The notes under the pieces: model-generated
Databases searched by the model: none
Seen by the model: the letters and a program-made list of their open reading frames with translations, nothing else
Told to the model about the DNA's origin: nothing
Origin: Tubiluchus corallicola
Taxonomy: Eukaryota > Priapulida > Priapulimorpha > Priapulimorphida > Tubiluchidae
Direction of reading: 5' to 3'
Length of the DNA stretch: 64,000 nt
Assembly: GCA_030141605.1 (NCBI GenBank)
Contig: JAQGDQ010000191.1
Span: forward strand, 1 to 64,000
Program-made: the position numbers and the translations under genes
In this document: in pieces, positions 9,416 through 19,200 of the stretch
Numbering within the stretch: position 1 is the stretch's first letter
Layout of the letters: each line of letters begins with the position of its first letter

Positions 9416-12319
9416 ATGAGCAATCAACTAAAAATGGACAGAGAGGACAGCGAAGCAGATGACAGTGACACAGAAGATGAATTCAATGAAAAGAAAGAGC
9501 AAGGATGGACTGCACTTCACGAATCTGTTTATGAGAACGACGTTAGCGCAGTGCGCCATCTACTGGCAGAAGGACATTCTGTTGGAGGACAATCTGGCAT
9601 TCTGTCAAAGCGAACACCTCTCATGATAGCATCAGCCAAGGGGTATATGAGTATAGTGCAGTTGTTATTGGAGCATGAAAATAAACTTTCAAGTTGTGAA
9701 GAGAGACAAATAAACTGCAAGGATTATGATGGACGAACACCCTTACACCATGCAGCACAGCACGACTGTGCAATTGCAGTATTTTTATTAAACCATGGAG
9801 CACCGCTAGATGTTAAAGATAATTATGGTTATTCGCCCCTTCATCTTGCGGTTGAAAGTGGACACGTCGACATTGTTCACTTGTTACTAAATCGTGGAGC
9901 TCAAGTTGACTGCGCAAACAACGAAGGCGAAACACCTCTACACACGGCTGCTGAAGAAGGGCACGTTGACGTAGTCGAGATGCTACTGAAACACGGTGCG
10001 GCAGCTGACAGACGAACAAAACGGCAAGGATTCACACCGCTTCATAAAGCAGCTGGCAAAGGATATGATAAAATAGTCGAGATACTACTGGACAGTGGAA
10101 TACAAATTGACTGTGCAGATGATGGTGGAAATACTCCTCTCCATGATGCAGCTGATTTTCAACACGCTGATATAGTCAAGATGTTACTAGATCGTGGAGC
10201 ACAAATAAATGTTAGAAATACCGGTGGAAGTACCGCGTTACACCGGGCAGCAATAATGAACAGCCGTTGCGATATTGTCAAGTTGTTATTAGACCGGAGC
10301 AGTGGAGCTTTAGTTGAATGCCGTGACGACGACGGCAACACGGCTTTGCATCGTACAGCAACTTACAGTCTTTGTCCTGACATAGCAAAGGTGCTATTAG
10401 ATTTTAAAGCAACAATTGGATGCAGAAACAAAGACGGAGAGACGCCTTTACATTTAGCGTGTGCGTACGATCGCACAGAGCTGATCAGGTTTCTTGTGGA
10501 TGCTGGAGCTGATGTAGATGCCATCAATGATAAAGGTCAAATGCCTCTTCATCTTGCAGTTAGTTATTCTCGTTCACTCGACATTATTAAACTTCTGTTG
10601 AGCAAAACGAAAACTATAAACCAGACTGATGATTGTGGTATGACACCTTTGCACTACATTTACAATCGACCTACAGTTATTTTAAACATTGATGTGGTAA
10701 GGGATTTCATTCGTCTTGGAGCCAACACAGACATAGTCAGTAATGATGGTCAGACCATTAAAGACCAGCTAGTCGAACGTGGAAATTTTGGCAAAGACAA
10801 TAACAAAGTCGTCCGGCGAGTTATAGGTCAGCTTTATCAACATCAGTATTTTAAAACCTGCAAAACATTCTCAGTAGCGTCAGCTGATCAAGATGCGTTC
10901 AAATTTGACTGCATTAATTCACTCCTCGGCGGCAGAGATAATCATATAACCAACCTGCTGCTTGTTGGTAACTTAGTAGAACCGGAAGAGTGTGATAAAA
11001 TTAAAAACTCTGTTGATTCACTGATAAGGAATGTTTGCAGTAGGATCAAAGGGTTAGAACCAGAGCTTGAAGGTGAAGCTATGTTGATTGGAAGCAGCTC
11101 ATGTGGGATAAAGTGCTGGTTACCGGACGAATTCGATTACTTCTTTGTGTTAACAACATTGAGTGAAAAAGTTACAATTGAAGCAAACAAGGACGGATAT
11201 GCGAAAGTAAGAGTGAACGATGATTTGTGCAAAAGTATGAAAAACTATGTTAGCGACGGATATCTTCAAATCCAAATAAAAGATATGTTTGCTGACGTGC
11301 TCTGCAGAGCCATGTCTGAAGCTTACCAGTCGACAATCAATCAAAGATCTCAATCTGACACATCGCTTTCAGACTTTGAACTTTTCCCAGTGCAGGATTC
11401 CATAATAGAGTGGAACAAGGTTTGCACCACATTCAACGTAATTGTTCAAGGCTCCTTCTACAAACAGCTGAAAATATCTGTCGATGTCTCGCCAGCTTTA
11501 AGGGTATCTGGTGGACCGCCAGGAGCAATATTGTCACGTCTTTCTCAAATATCGAATTTGGAATATCATGTAGTGCCAAAACCGGCGGAAGACGCTAGCA
11601 TTCAAAAACTTTCAGAGGAGTGGACGACAACTTCGACGATAAGCACCAGTTCTCCTGAAAGCAAAGTCATTCAACTGACTTCCCAGCGTAGCAAAGACGT
11701 AATGATAATACTGAAAACTTTGATGAAAGAGTACGTGTACAACGTCAAGTTGCCAAAAGCCGTTGCCAACTCGTGGATGGAAGAGCAAAAGAAGCAGCTG
11801 GAGGAGAAGAAAGATCGAGAGTCGGAATCGGGAATAGATATGCCCTATAAGTTGTTTTTAATGGCGAAACGTTACCCAGGCGATATGATAGACTCCTATA
11901 CCATAAAGACGGCATTCCTTCAAGAACTCTGGAGAAGCGGTGAGCCAAAGGACGAAGCAGAAATTGAAGAAAGAGTGCAGAGCATACTAGGGTACATCTC
12001 GTCATGCTGCAGGAATCGTTACATGCCTCATTACTTACTTAATGATTTTAACATATTAGAAAGCTTGAATGATAAATTAATCCAAAGTCAACCGCTGCCA
12101 TTCCTCATGGAAAAATGTGCGGCTGCTATTAAGCAGCATATAACCACTGATGGAGTGCCTACACACAAGTGCTTGATGAGCATAGATGCAGACGATGTGT
12201 ACGCAAACATGGAGCTAGCCCGACGCGAGCGAGACATATTTTATTGGAGTGAAACAATTGCTAACAAAAAAATATGGCAGGAGCTAGAGAAAGGTTGGCA
12301 AGAAGAGTTCAGTGAGTGA
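9416..12319 (+). CDS. Ankyrin-repeat / Mab-21 (cGAS-like receptor) nucleotidyltransferase, 967 aa
   Basis: A single uninterrupted coding exon. Residues 1-30 are acidic. Twelve ankyrin repeats follow at about 32-437 (TPLHxAA...IVxLLL pattern, for example TPLHLACA at 343 and TPLHDAAD at 240). A linker leads to a Mab-21/cGAS-type nucleotidyltransferase domain at about 470-910. G559-S560 and E572-F573-D574 form the GS...[D/E]h[D/E] active-site motif with the same 13-residue G-to-E spacing as animal cGAS. D690 in LKISVDVSPAL is the third acidic residue. YHVVPKPAED (717-726) and SYTIKTAFLQELW (827-839) are typical of the family's C-terminal lobe. The Cys/His zinc thumb of vertebrate cGAS is not seen. 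Known cGLRs make cyclic or linear nucleotide second messengers after nucleic-acid sensing in the cytosol. Catalytic activity here is inferred from conserved residues only. The start is M1 because TGA immediately precedes it in frame; M7 is an alternative. Confidence 0.9.
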   Translation: MSNQLKMDREDSEADDSDTEDEFNEKKEQGWTALHESVYENDVSAVRHLLAEGHSVGGQSGILSKRTPLMIASAKGYMSIVQLLLEHENKLSSCEERQINCKDYDGRTPLHHAAQHDCAIAVFLLNHGAPLDVKDNYGYSPLHLAVESGHVDIVHLLLNRGAQVDCANNEGETPLHTAAEEGHVDVVEMLLKHGAAADRRTKRQGFTPLHKAAGKGYDKIVEILLDSGIQIDCADDGGNTPLHDAADFQHADIVKMLLDRGAQINVRNTGGSTALHRAAIMNSRCDIVKLLLDRSSGALVECRDDDGNTALHRTATYSLCPDIAKVLLDFKATIGCRNKDGETPLHLACAYDRTELIRFLVDAGADVDAINDKGQMPLHLAVSYSRSLDIIKLLLSKTKTINQTDDCGMTPLHYIYNRPTVILNIDVVRDFIRLGANTDIVSNDGQTIKDQLVERGNFGKDNNKVVRRVIGQLYQHQYFKTCKTFSVASADQDAFKFDCINSLLGGRDNHITNLLLVGNLVEPEECDKIKNSVDSLIRNVCSRIKGLEPELEGEAMLIGSSSCGIKCWLPDEFDYFFVLTTLSEKVTIEANKDGYAKVRVNDDLCKSMKNYVSDGYLQIQIKDMFADVLCRAMSEAYQSTINQRSQSDTSLSDFELFPVQDSIIEWNKVCTTFNVIVQGSFYKQLKISVDVSPALRVSGGPPGAILSRLSQISNLEYHVVPKPAEDASIQKLSEEWTTTSTISTSSPESKVIQLTSQRSKDVMIILKTLMKEYVYNVKLPKAVANSWMEEQKKQLEEKKDRESESGIDMPYKLFLMAKRYPGDMIDSYTIKTAFLQELWRSGEPKDEAEIEERVQSILGYISSCCRNRYMPHYLLNDFNILESLNDKLIQSQPLPFLMEKCAAAIKQHITTDGVPTHKCLMSIDADDVYANMELARRERDIFYWSETIANKKIWQELEKGWQEEFSE

Positions 12320-12369
12320 TCTAACAGTTGCAGGTCAAAGACTTTAATTGATATTGCTGCAATTTGACA

Positions 12370-12474
12370 GAACTGCAAATACAAATATATCAGAGCTTGT
12401 ATTACTCTTTGACTCAATTTACAAACTCGCTGAAGTTGCTAATGAAGCTGATTTCTTACAAGGATGTCGCCAGG
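12370..12474 (+). other. Possible orphan exon ending at a consensus donor
   Basis: After TTTGACAG (acceptor-like, to 12369) there is an open frame reading ...LVLLFDSIYKLAEVANEADF.. and ending CGCCAG directly before GTAAGAC. It is protein-like and helical. However, the GTAAG donor is created by the end of the inverted-repeat element that starts at 12475-12477, so the exon may instead be a gene fragment cut by that insertion. It could be a 3' exon of the ankyrin-cGLR gene in an alternative transcript, or unrelated. Confidence 0.25.
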
Positions 12475-14170
12475 TAAGACACTCTATTAATGCCTCCTTG
12501 AGTCTATTGAAAACCAGAGATTTATTTTGATGAGAGGTGCTCAACAACTCTGGAGAAGTCGTGAGAGTCATAGGAGATTCATATAGAGTCATACTATGAG
12601 AGTCATGATTTTGGCATTAATAGCTGTGAAGTGGTTACAAAGAGTCAGTTGTCCCAAAACATGCATATATCAAATAAATGCAGTATGACTGAATCTTAGA
12701 AACTAAATGGCAAGAGAGTCCACAGACACTATTACAGTTTTCCCTTTCAAGGAAGTAGTGTGATCAGTTGCGGCTCATAGCTAAAATTACCGAGGGTGCT
12801 GCTTCACACAGACACTATTACAGTTTTCCCTTTCAAGGAAGTAGTGTGATCAGTTGCGGCTCATAGCTGAAATTACCGAGGGTGCTGCTTCACACAGACA
12901 CTATTATAGTTCTCTCTTTCAAGGAAGTAGTGCGATCAGTTTCGGCTCATAGCTAAAATTACTGAGGGTGCTGCTTCACACAGACACTATTATAGTTCTC
13001 TCTTTCAAGGAAGTAGGGCGATCAGTGGCGCCTCATAGCTAAAATTACCGAAGGTGCTGCTTCACACAGACACTATTATAGTTCTCTCTTTCAAGGAAGT
13101 AGTGCGATCAGTTTCGGCTCATAGCTAAAATTACTGAGGGTGCTGCTTCACACAGACACTATTATAGTTCTCTCTTTCAAGGAAGTAGTGCGATCAGTTT
13201 CGGCTCATAGCTAAAATTACTGAGGGTGCTGCTTCACACAGACACTATTATAGTTTTCTCTTTCAAGGAAGTAGTGTGATCAGTGGCGCCTCGTAGCTAA
13301 AATTACCGGGGGTGCTGCTTCAGAAATTTTTTAGCCAAAGTTGTTTAATACTGTGTAAAACGAAACAAACATATCAAATTTTAATGTTGCAATTGTAATT
13401 TTAAACAAACCAATATGTGAAAGTATATACGTAAACTTGATAAAATCCTAATCACAAAAAAGTATTTTTTCCACACTAATAGCCTAAATTGTTGCAGTTC
13501 AATCTTGATCCATTCACAGTAAGCACGTGACAACTGACAACAAACTGTGTGAGCGAGAGTACTTTTTCTACCTGGGATCAGACATGTGCGCATGACCGCA
13601 AACGCACAACTGTTACAGCCAAACACCTCGTTGCTGGAGCGCAATGTGCTGAGCTATGAAGCAAACACCACTGCCCTCACATGCTCTGGTTTTGTACAGG
13701 TATAAGGAAAGAACTAAAGAAAAGACTCGTTATAGTTGTGAATATTATCAATAATACTGAGTGAAAATATGCAAAGACACTGGTAAAGACATTGATCACA
13801 CTTGTTGCTTTAGAATAAGTTGCAGTGTAACATAAAACTTTGTTACGTCAATACAAATAATAATTCCTCTCTATAAACACATACGTTTATAAGTGCAAAT
13901 GCACTGCAAATGTAATATTCTCTGTGGACTCTCTTACCATTTAGTATCTAAGATTCATTCATACTGCATTTATTTGATGTATAGATTTTTTGGGACAACT
14001 GACTCTTTGTAACCACTTCAGCTATTAATGCCAAAATCATGACTCTCATAGTACGACTCTATATGAGTCTCATATGACTTTCATGACTTCTCTAGAGTTG
14101 TTGAGCACCTCTCAGCAAAATAAATCTCTGCTTTTCGATAGACTCAAGGAGGCAGTGATAGAGTGTCTTA
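12475..14170. mobile_element. Element with ~250-bp terminal inverted repeats
   Basis: 12475-12725 and 13925-14170 are inverted copies of each other. The left starts TAAGACACTCTATTAATGCC and the right ends GGCAGTGATAGAGTGTCTTA. Shared inner phrases include GAGGTGCTCAACAACTCT and GGCATTAATAGCTGTGAAG. TA at each end could be a target duplication, as in Tc1/mariner relatives. The interior holds an 86-bp minisatellite and a unit that is amplified in the right palindrome arm. No transposase is present. The right palindrome arm has only one end of this element (from about 31256). Confidence 0.7.
12720..13320. repeat. Minisatellite, ~86-bp unit, 7 copies
   Basis: CACAGACACTATTA followed by CTTTCAAGGAAGTAGTG, GGCTCATAGCTAAAATTAC and GAGGGTGCTGCTTC recurs seven times. 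The corresponding place in the right arm (32390-32487) has just over one unit. Confidence 0.92.
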
Positions 14171-14302
14171 TAGACAGGTTTGTTGAAACTTAGTAGTCAT
14201 TCAACTAGTGCAATATCATTGGATCGCTGTTCTATAAGCTTTCGAACTATTTGTTTGGCACTATGATGATACAGCTTGCTCTGTATTGCTCTAAAATTAA
14301 GT

Positions 14303-14582
14303 TTGACCAGACGGTTTAGTCTAGTGGTAACGCGTCCACTTTCCGTCTGGGAGGTTGTGAGTTTGAACCAGCGGCCGGGTCATACCAAAGACTTTAAAAA
14401 TGGTACCCGCTGTTGCCCTGCCCGACGCGTAGTATTTAGGGTAAAAGTGGGGTAATAATAGTCTCTGTTGTGTAGTTGTAGGTTGTTATTTACAGTCGGC
14501 GATAATAGCTCTTTGAGCTAATGTTAATTGTTGACCCAAAAGCCGACTTTAAATAAAGATTATCATTATTATTATTAATAAG
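14303..14582 (+). mobile_element. tRNA-derived SINE (left arm)
   Basis: The head (about 14303-14382) has a box A, TTTAGTCTAGTGGTAACGCG, and a box B, GAGTTTGAACCAGC, with GACC/GGGTC able to pair as the acceptor. A ~150-bp body follows (GTAAAAGTGGGGTAATAATA, GTTGACCCAAAAGCCGAC) and a tail AAATAAAGATTATCATTATT. TAAGTT flanks it on both sides, a possible short target duplication. An inverted copy is at 30847-31126. Confidence 0.8.
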
Positions 14583-15008
14583 TTATATTTATTAATTACG
14601 TTGTTAAGATGAATACTCGGTAACTCATAGCTGTACGTTGTAATCATAGCACTTTTGAGAATTAATAAGTTATTTTTATTAATTATGTTGTTAAGATGAA
14701 TACTCGGTAACTCATGGCTGTATGTTGTAATCATAGCACTTTTGAGAATTAATAAGTTATTTTTATTAATTATGTTGTTAAGATGAATACTCGGTAACTC
14801 ATGGCTGTACGTTGTAATCATAGCACTTTTGAGAATTAATAAGTTATTTTTATTAATTATGTTGTTAAGATGAATACTCGGTAACTCATGGCTGTATGTT
14901 GTAATCATAGCACTTTTGAGAATTAATAAGTTATTTTTATTAATTATGTTGTTAAGATGAATACTCGGTAACTCATGGCTGTATGTTGTAATCATAGCAC
15001 TTTTGAGA
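14583..15008. repeat. 87-bp minisatellite, 5 copies (left arm)
   Basis: The period is exactly 87 bp: TAATCATAGCACTTTTGAGA recurs at 14641, 14728, 14815 and so on. Because 87 is a multiple of three, a repetitive open frame runs through on the minus strand. The right arm has about 14 copies of the same unit. Confidence 0.95.
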
Positions 15009-15130
15009 ATTTAAATTATTTACATAATAAGAAACTTGTGTTAAATGATTTTATTGAAATGTGACATTGAGTGAAGCCTTGTAACAGTAAAGAAACTTCA
15101 CAGTTTCACAAATGTTTTAGATGTCGCTAT

Positions 15131-15450
15131 CAGGGGCATATTAACTAATAGACTAACTAGAGTCTAGACTATAGCCTAGGCCCCCAAAGTTTGAGAATTA
15201 GAAATTTTTTTATTCTGCTCGGAAAATGTGTATACTTTCATTTTCATATTCATGTGAAGGGTGCATTTTATAACACACCATAGGCAGTTACTGAGGCCTG
15301 CTCCTATATAAGTGCCACATAACGAACAGGTGCAAGGCATTATACGACTAGCATGCACTATGCAAATACATGTAATTGATAATGACCAGGTTAATAGTGT
15401 TTCTAATACACCACAAGTAATTATTTAATGCACTCATTACATAAATAACA
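15131..15450 (+). repeat. hAT-end-like interspersed repeat, copy 2 (left arm)
   Basis: Starts CAGGGGCATATTAACTAATA and matches 3617-4010 and, inverted, 29212-29535. Confidence 0.65.
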
Positions 15451-15900
15451 CAATAGAGATATGCGGGACAGAACTATTGACCAAAGGCATTATAAAGTCT
15501 TGATATGTCCCTGGTCACAGAATTGCAAATGTTGTTCTCTTCTCTACATGGGATGTTGTTACATTTGAAATGAAATTTGATAACAGATCATAAATTCATA
15601 ATAGCAACATAATGTGGCCATTTAAAAACATAGCCGAGAGGATTGTGCTACTCTCAAATACTGCGCTACAGAGCACATCAATATTTCTGATCAACAAACC
15701 AATTACAATGTCCAAACCATCTGATCCTCCAATGACCATTCGCCTTACACAGCAACATTGGAGTAATCATTATTTCTATGTAGTAATCATTATTTCTATG
15801 GAGTAATCATTATTTCTATGTAGTAATCATTATTTCTATGGAGTAATCATTATTTCTATGTAGTAGTCATTATTTCATTGTTGCTACTCATTGGCTATAT
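15451..15900 (+). repeat. Unique sequence with a 20-bp tandem repeat
   Basis: GTAATCATTATTTCTATGGA/TA is repeated about five times at 15768-15875. The right-arm counterpart (28850-28900) has only about two units. No gene is seen; the reading frame at 15612 has no support. Confidence 0.7.
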
Positions 15901-16512
15901 GTGTGCTTGACAAACCAAAACTGTCCATAAGTGGGCATAGTTAAAACAATGTTATGATGTTTCAAAGTACAATGCACCAAAAAGTTGGTCAAATGTCACC
16001 TTTTTCTCTTTTATAAAAACAAATGCTAAATATATTGGACTTTTACAATCTAGCATGAAATTATCAAGAAAATGTTCAAAAAACACTAAAAATCCAATTT
16101 TATAACTCCTTACTCAGTTTTCTGGCTAGAAACTAGTGCTGCAATTGTAAAAAACTTGTTTTTTTAAACTCCGCTAGAAGCTCATGGAAGCAGTCATTTT
16201 ATTTCGGGTTTTTAGTGTTGACAAACCCAGATCTTTGCCAGGAACAGCCATCTACTGGATATAACATTATTTAAATGTGTTCTTGCAAAGTCCGTAACAA
16301 CCAACATTCGTGCGGTTGCTAACTGTTTTATAGAAACACGACAAAAAACAATGGCTGACTTTAACAGCGATTTTCTCAAGATTATGTTTTTCTGTGCGCA
16401 GCCTGCACCTCAACTTCAATGTGGATTACCTCAGCTTAGAAATAAAATACGGCGATGACTTTGGTATCAAAATGATTGCCGACTTATGGACAATTTTGCT
16501 ATGAAGCACACA
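15901..16512 (+). mobile_element. E1 MITE-like element, outer copy, left arm
   Basis: Ends GTGTGCTTGACAAACCAAAA followed by CTGTCCATAAGTGGGCA, and reversed GTGTGCTTCATAGCAAAA followed by TTGTCCATAAGTCGGCA: ~35-bp imperfect terminal inverted repeats. Internal landmarks include ACTAGTGCTGCAATTGT and TCTACTGGATATAACATT. It is homologous, in opposite orientation, to 19201-19868, so the two copies bracket the zinc-finger gene. Confidence 0.7.
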
Positions 16513-16515
16513 TTT

Positions 16516-17034
16516 AGGGATGAGAATGACAAACTGCAAGAAACTCTGAAACAGGCCGGGGTTTTTGGGGCCACCTAGGCCCCATTGGGGTTGAGGGGCA
16601 AAGTCCCCTTGGAGCCAGCAACAAATTGCAATTTTGTGACCATAGAGAGCCTGTAAGTGGACTTAAAATATCAATTACCTTGTTTCATGCATAATATAAA
16701 ATACCCAACTATCAAGGATACGTGATACCTAATTGTCTCAAAAACGCCTAAGTACTGGCCGCTCCTATGCAAAAGTTTATAAAAACTGTCTGCAATTGAC
16801 TCAAATAACTCCACACAATTGATTCTATATTTTTATACATAGAGATCTACACGTGGTTACACTGATGTACATGATGTAAACAAAATGAAGGCCTGCCATC
16901 TAGCGGTCAGCTTGTGAAATAATGTACTGGGTCCGTAAAAATTTTCTCAACGAATTTACGCGATTTACAAAAATGGCACTACTGGTCTTCCAAAAACTCG
17001 GAACTCCGCGTATCCGCGGAAAACTCTCATCCCT
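16516..17034 (+). mobile_element. AGGGATGAGA-ended MITE, left arm (519 bp)
   Basis: Starts AGGGATGAGAATGACAAACT and ends GGAAAACTCTCATCCCT, with a 10-bp terminal inverted repeat. It has the same length as its mirror at 27703-28221, so it predates the arm duplication. The flanks are T-rich (TTT/TTG) and the target duplication cannot be fixed. Confidence 0.85.
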
Positions 17035-17244
17035 TTGTAAACAACAAAACAAATTACAATGTCAAAAACATCTGATCCATTCATCTTACTAAGCAACAAT
17101 GGAGTAGTCATTATTTCTATGTTACTACTCAATGGCTAGATGCTAATACTATGAAATAATAATAACCAGTGCTCCAAAAAAGCACCTGTTAAATGTGCTT
17201 GATAAAATCTCATCTTGAATCACTAGGCTGTGAATTTATACTTG
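17035..17244 (-). other. 3' flank of the left zinc-finger gene
   Basis: Downstream, in the gene's sense, of the stop codon. It matches the right arm except at ~17155, where the right arm carries the 26996-27560 insertion. Confidence 0.5.
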
Positions 17245-19035
17245 TTAAGTATTTCTTGAGTGTTTTAACCTATGTTTCCTTAGGTAGCTTTGCCTAGCGA
17301 AATTAGCTCCACATAGACTGCATAAGTATGGCTTGATTCCAGTGTGAACCGTGATGTGTTCCTTTAAGTACCGTAGCTCGCTGAAGGCAACACCGCAATG
17401 CTGACACGAATGAGGTCGAGGCTGCCCCGTATGTTTCAATCTATGGCTCTTCAACGATGAAAGATTAGAGAACGAAGCTTCACACTGCGAACAAGAATAA
17501 GGTTTTTCTCCTGTGTGAGTCATTAAATGCCTTTTCAGTAGGTACGATCGAGTAAAACTTGCCCCGCACCACGCACACGTGTGCGGTCTCTCCCCGGTAT
17601 GACCCCTCAGATGTTGTTTTAAGCTACCGGGTTCGGTAAACGAAGCGTCGCACAGGTGACAGCCGTGCGGTCTTCCACCTTGGTGCCTCTTCAAGTGCCG
17701 CTGTAGTGTTCCTGACTGGGAAAAAGCTTTGCCACATAGCTCACATTTGTAAGGTTTTTCACCGCTGTGAGTCAACAGATGGCGCGTCAGCAAGCACTGC
17801 TGTCCAAAAGCCGCTCCGCAAAAATTGCAAAGATGAGGTTTGTCGCCCGAATGCGACAGCTGGTGTCGATTTAAGTTACCCGCACAGCTAAAAGTTGCAG
17901 CGCAGTGGGTGCAGATGTAAGGCTTCTGTTTTGAATGCGTTTCTATGTGCATTTTCAAGCTGCTCATATAATAACATGCATAGCCACACTGATCGCACTT
18001 GTAAAGCTTTTCAGTCTTGTGATTCATCAAATGTCTGCTTAAATTTCTGGAATTTTTGAAAGCGAGTTTGCAGTAGTCACACTTAAATGGCAGTGGTGCA
18101 GGGTGGACATTAGGTTTGGCACCATTTTTGTCCAGTGAAGACTCGCATTGACCACTGGCTTGACAGTTTTTGATTTTGCTAACATGAGAAGTAAGATGTT
18201 TGTTGTAATGACCCAACCTGGCAAACGAGGCAGTACACTGTGAACACTGAAAAGGTTTTTCATTCGAATGTTTAAGCAAATGCTGCTTCAAATGACTTGG
18301 CCATACGAATGCGGCGTCGCACTGAGTACATTTGTGAGGCTTTGTTCCAGAGTGTTCCATCAAATGCTTCTTCAAATAACTGCTGCTGGAAAAAGTGCCG
18401 CCGCACTTAACGCACGTGAATGGTTTCACGCCGGTATGTGTGAACAGATGGCGTTTCAAGTGACTCGGACTAGTAAAGGCACCTTCACAATGCTGACATT
18501 TATATGGCCGTCCCTGACTCGCAGATTTGATTAATGGCGTATCTCCTGCAGAGCTCAGAGATGCTTCACTTACTACAATGTGCTCTGAAGAATCGCGGCT
18601 GTTGTCACATTGTTCAACAGTGTCATTGTTTTTCACACATTGTTTAACAGTGTCATTGTTTTCCACAGAATAACAACCTACATTTGATTGGGAGTTAGTA
18701 ACATTTAAATCAAGCCTAGCACTTGCACTATTGGCAGCATCAGCAACTGTCGATTTTCTATTAATAAAGTTACCAAAACAAGACCCGTTTTTGGAATTGC
18801 CGTTTGCATCAGCACCATCTTTCGCTTCTGATTCAACTTTTACGACAACTGCATCTACATCAGTCTGAGCGACAATTTCGCTGGATGAACGAGGAAGTCT
18901 TTGTAGACCTTGTTCTTCTGACGTATCTGCTGGTTTCAGTATTTTAATGTCGTACATTTCGCTCCCGTGATGGGATGCTTCAACCGGCAAAGAAGGCGGC
19001 TCTGATTTTACTAATGGACTCTCATCTTCATCCAT
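17245..19035 (-). CDS. 14-finger C2H2 zinc-finger protein, left-arm copy, 596 aa
   Basis: Starts MDEDESPLVKSEPP. ATG follows a probable 5' UTR acceptor (CTTGCTTTGCAG, about 28 bases upstream). Residues 1-170 are acidic and low in structure, with two consensus SUMO motifs (V9-K10-S-E and V65-K66-V-E) and a repeated VKNNDTVKQC-type segment (two units). Fourteen C2H2 fingers follow, four then ten, separated by a ~30-residue linker (SKIKNCQASGQCESS...). Linkers are mostly TGEKP/SGEKP type, the DNA-binding consensus. It is inferred to be a nuclear transcription regulator; SUMO sites often go with repression in this class. No KRAB, SCAN or BTB is seen. It ends SRNT because one base makes TAA where the mirror copy reads TTA and continues three residues. 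It is divergently oriented from its twin across a ~6-kb gap. Confidence 0.9.
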   Translation of the reverse strand: MDEDESPLVKSEPPSLPVEASHHGSEMYDIKILKPADTSEEQGLQRLPRSSSEIVAQTDVDAVVVKVESEAKDGADANGNSKNGSCFGNFINRKSTVADAANSASARLDLNVTNSQSNVGCYSVENNDTVKQCVKNNDTVEQCDNSRDSSEHIVVSEASLSSAGDTPLIKSASQGRPYKCQHCEGAFTSPSHLKRHLFTHTGVKPFTCVKCGGTFSSSSYLKKHLMEHSGTKPHKCTQCDAAFVWPSHLKQHLLKHSNEKPFQCSQCTASFARLGHYNKHLTSHVSKIKNCQASGQCESSLDKNGAKPNVHPAPLPFKCDYCKLAFKNSRNLSRHLMNHKTEKLYKCDQCGYACYYMSSLKMHIETHSKQKPYICTHCAATFSCAGNLNRHQLSHSGDKPHLCNFCGAAFGQQCLLTRHLLTHSGEKPYKCELCGKAFSQSGTLQRHLKRHQGGRPHGCHLCDASFTEPGSLKQHLRGHTGERPHTCAWCGASFTRSYLLKRHLMTHTGEKPYSCSQCEASFSNLSSLKSHRLKHTGQPRPHSCQHCGVAFSELRYLKEHITVHTGIKPYLCSLCGANFARQSYLRKHRLKHSRNT

Positions 19036-19200
19036 CCTAGAATGTATTGAAAACTCTGCAAAGCAAGAAATGTAGTTAACTACTTTAATTTAACTGGATG
19101 TCAGACACTGTAATTACCTGTTGCATTAAATTGTCAAAACAATTTAAAACAATGTTCACACTGGTGTCATTTGCTGATAATTAAATGTCAAATTAAAACA

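Noticed and set aside
14549-14995. 148-codon minus-strand frame of identical 29-residue repeats
   Set aside because: It is the 87-bp minisatellite read in its open frame; the right-arm copy count differs freely and breaks frame in places.
2930-15008. CRISPR-like repeat arrays
   Set aside because: The tandem arrays have no unique spacers between repeats; they are minisatellites in a eukaryotic genome.
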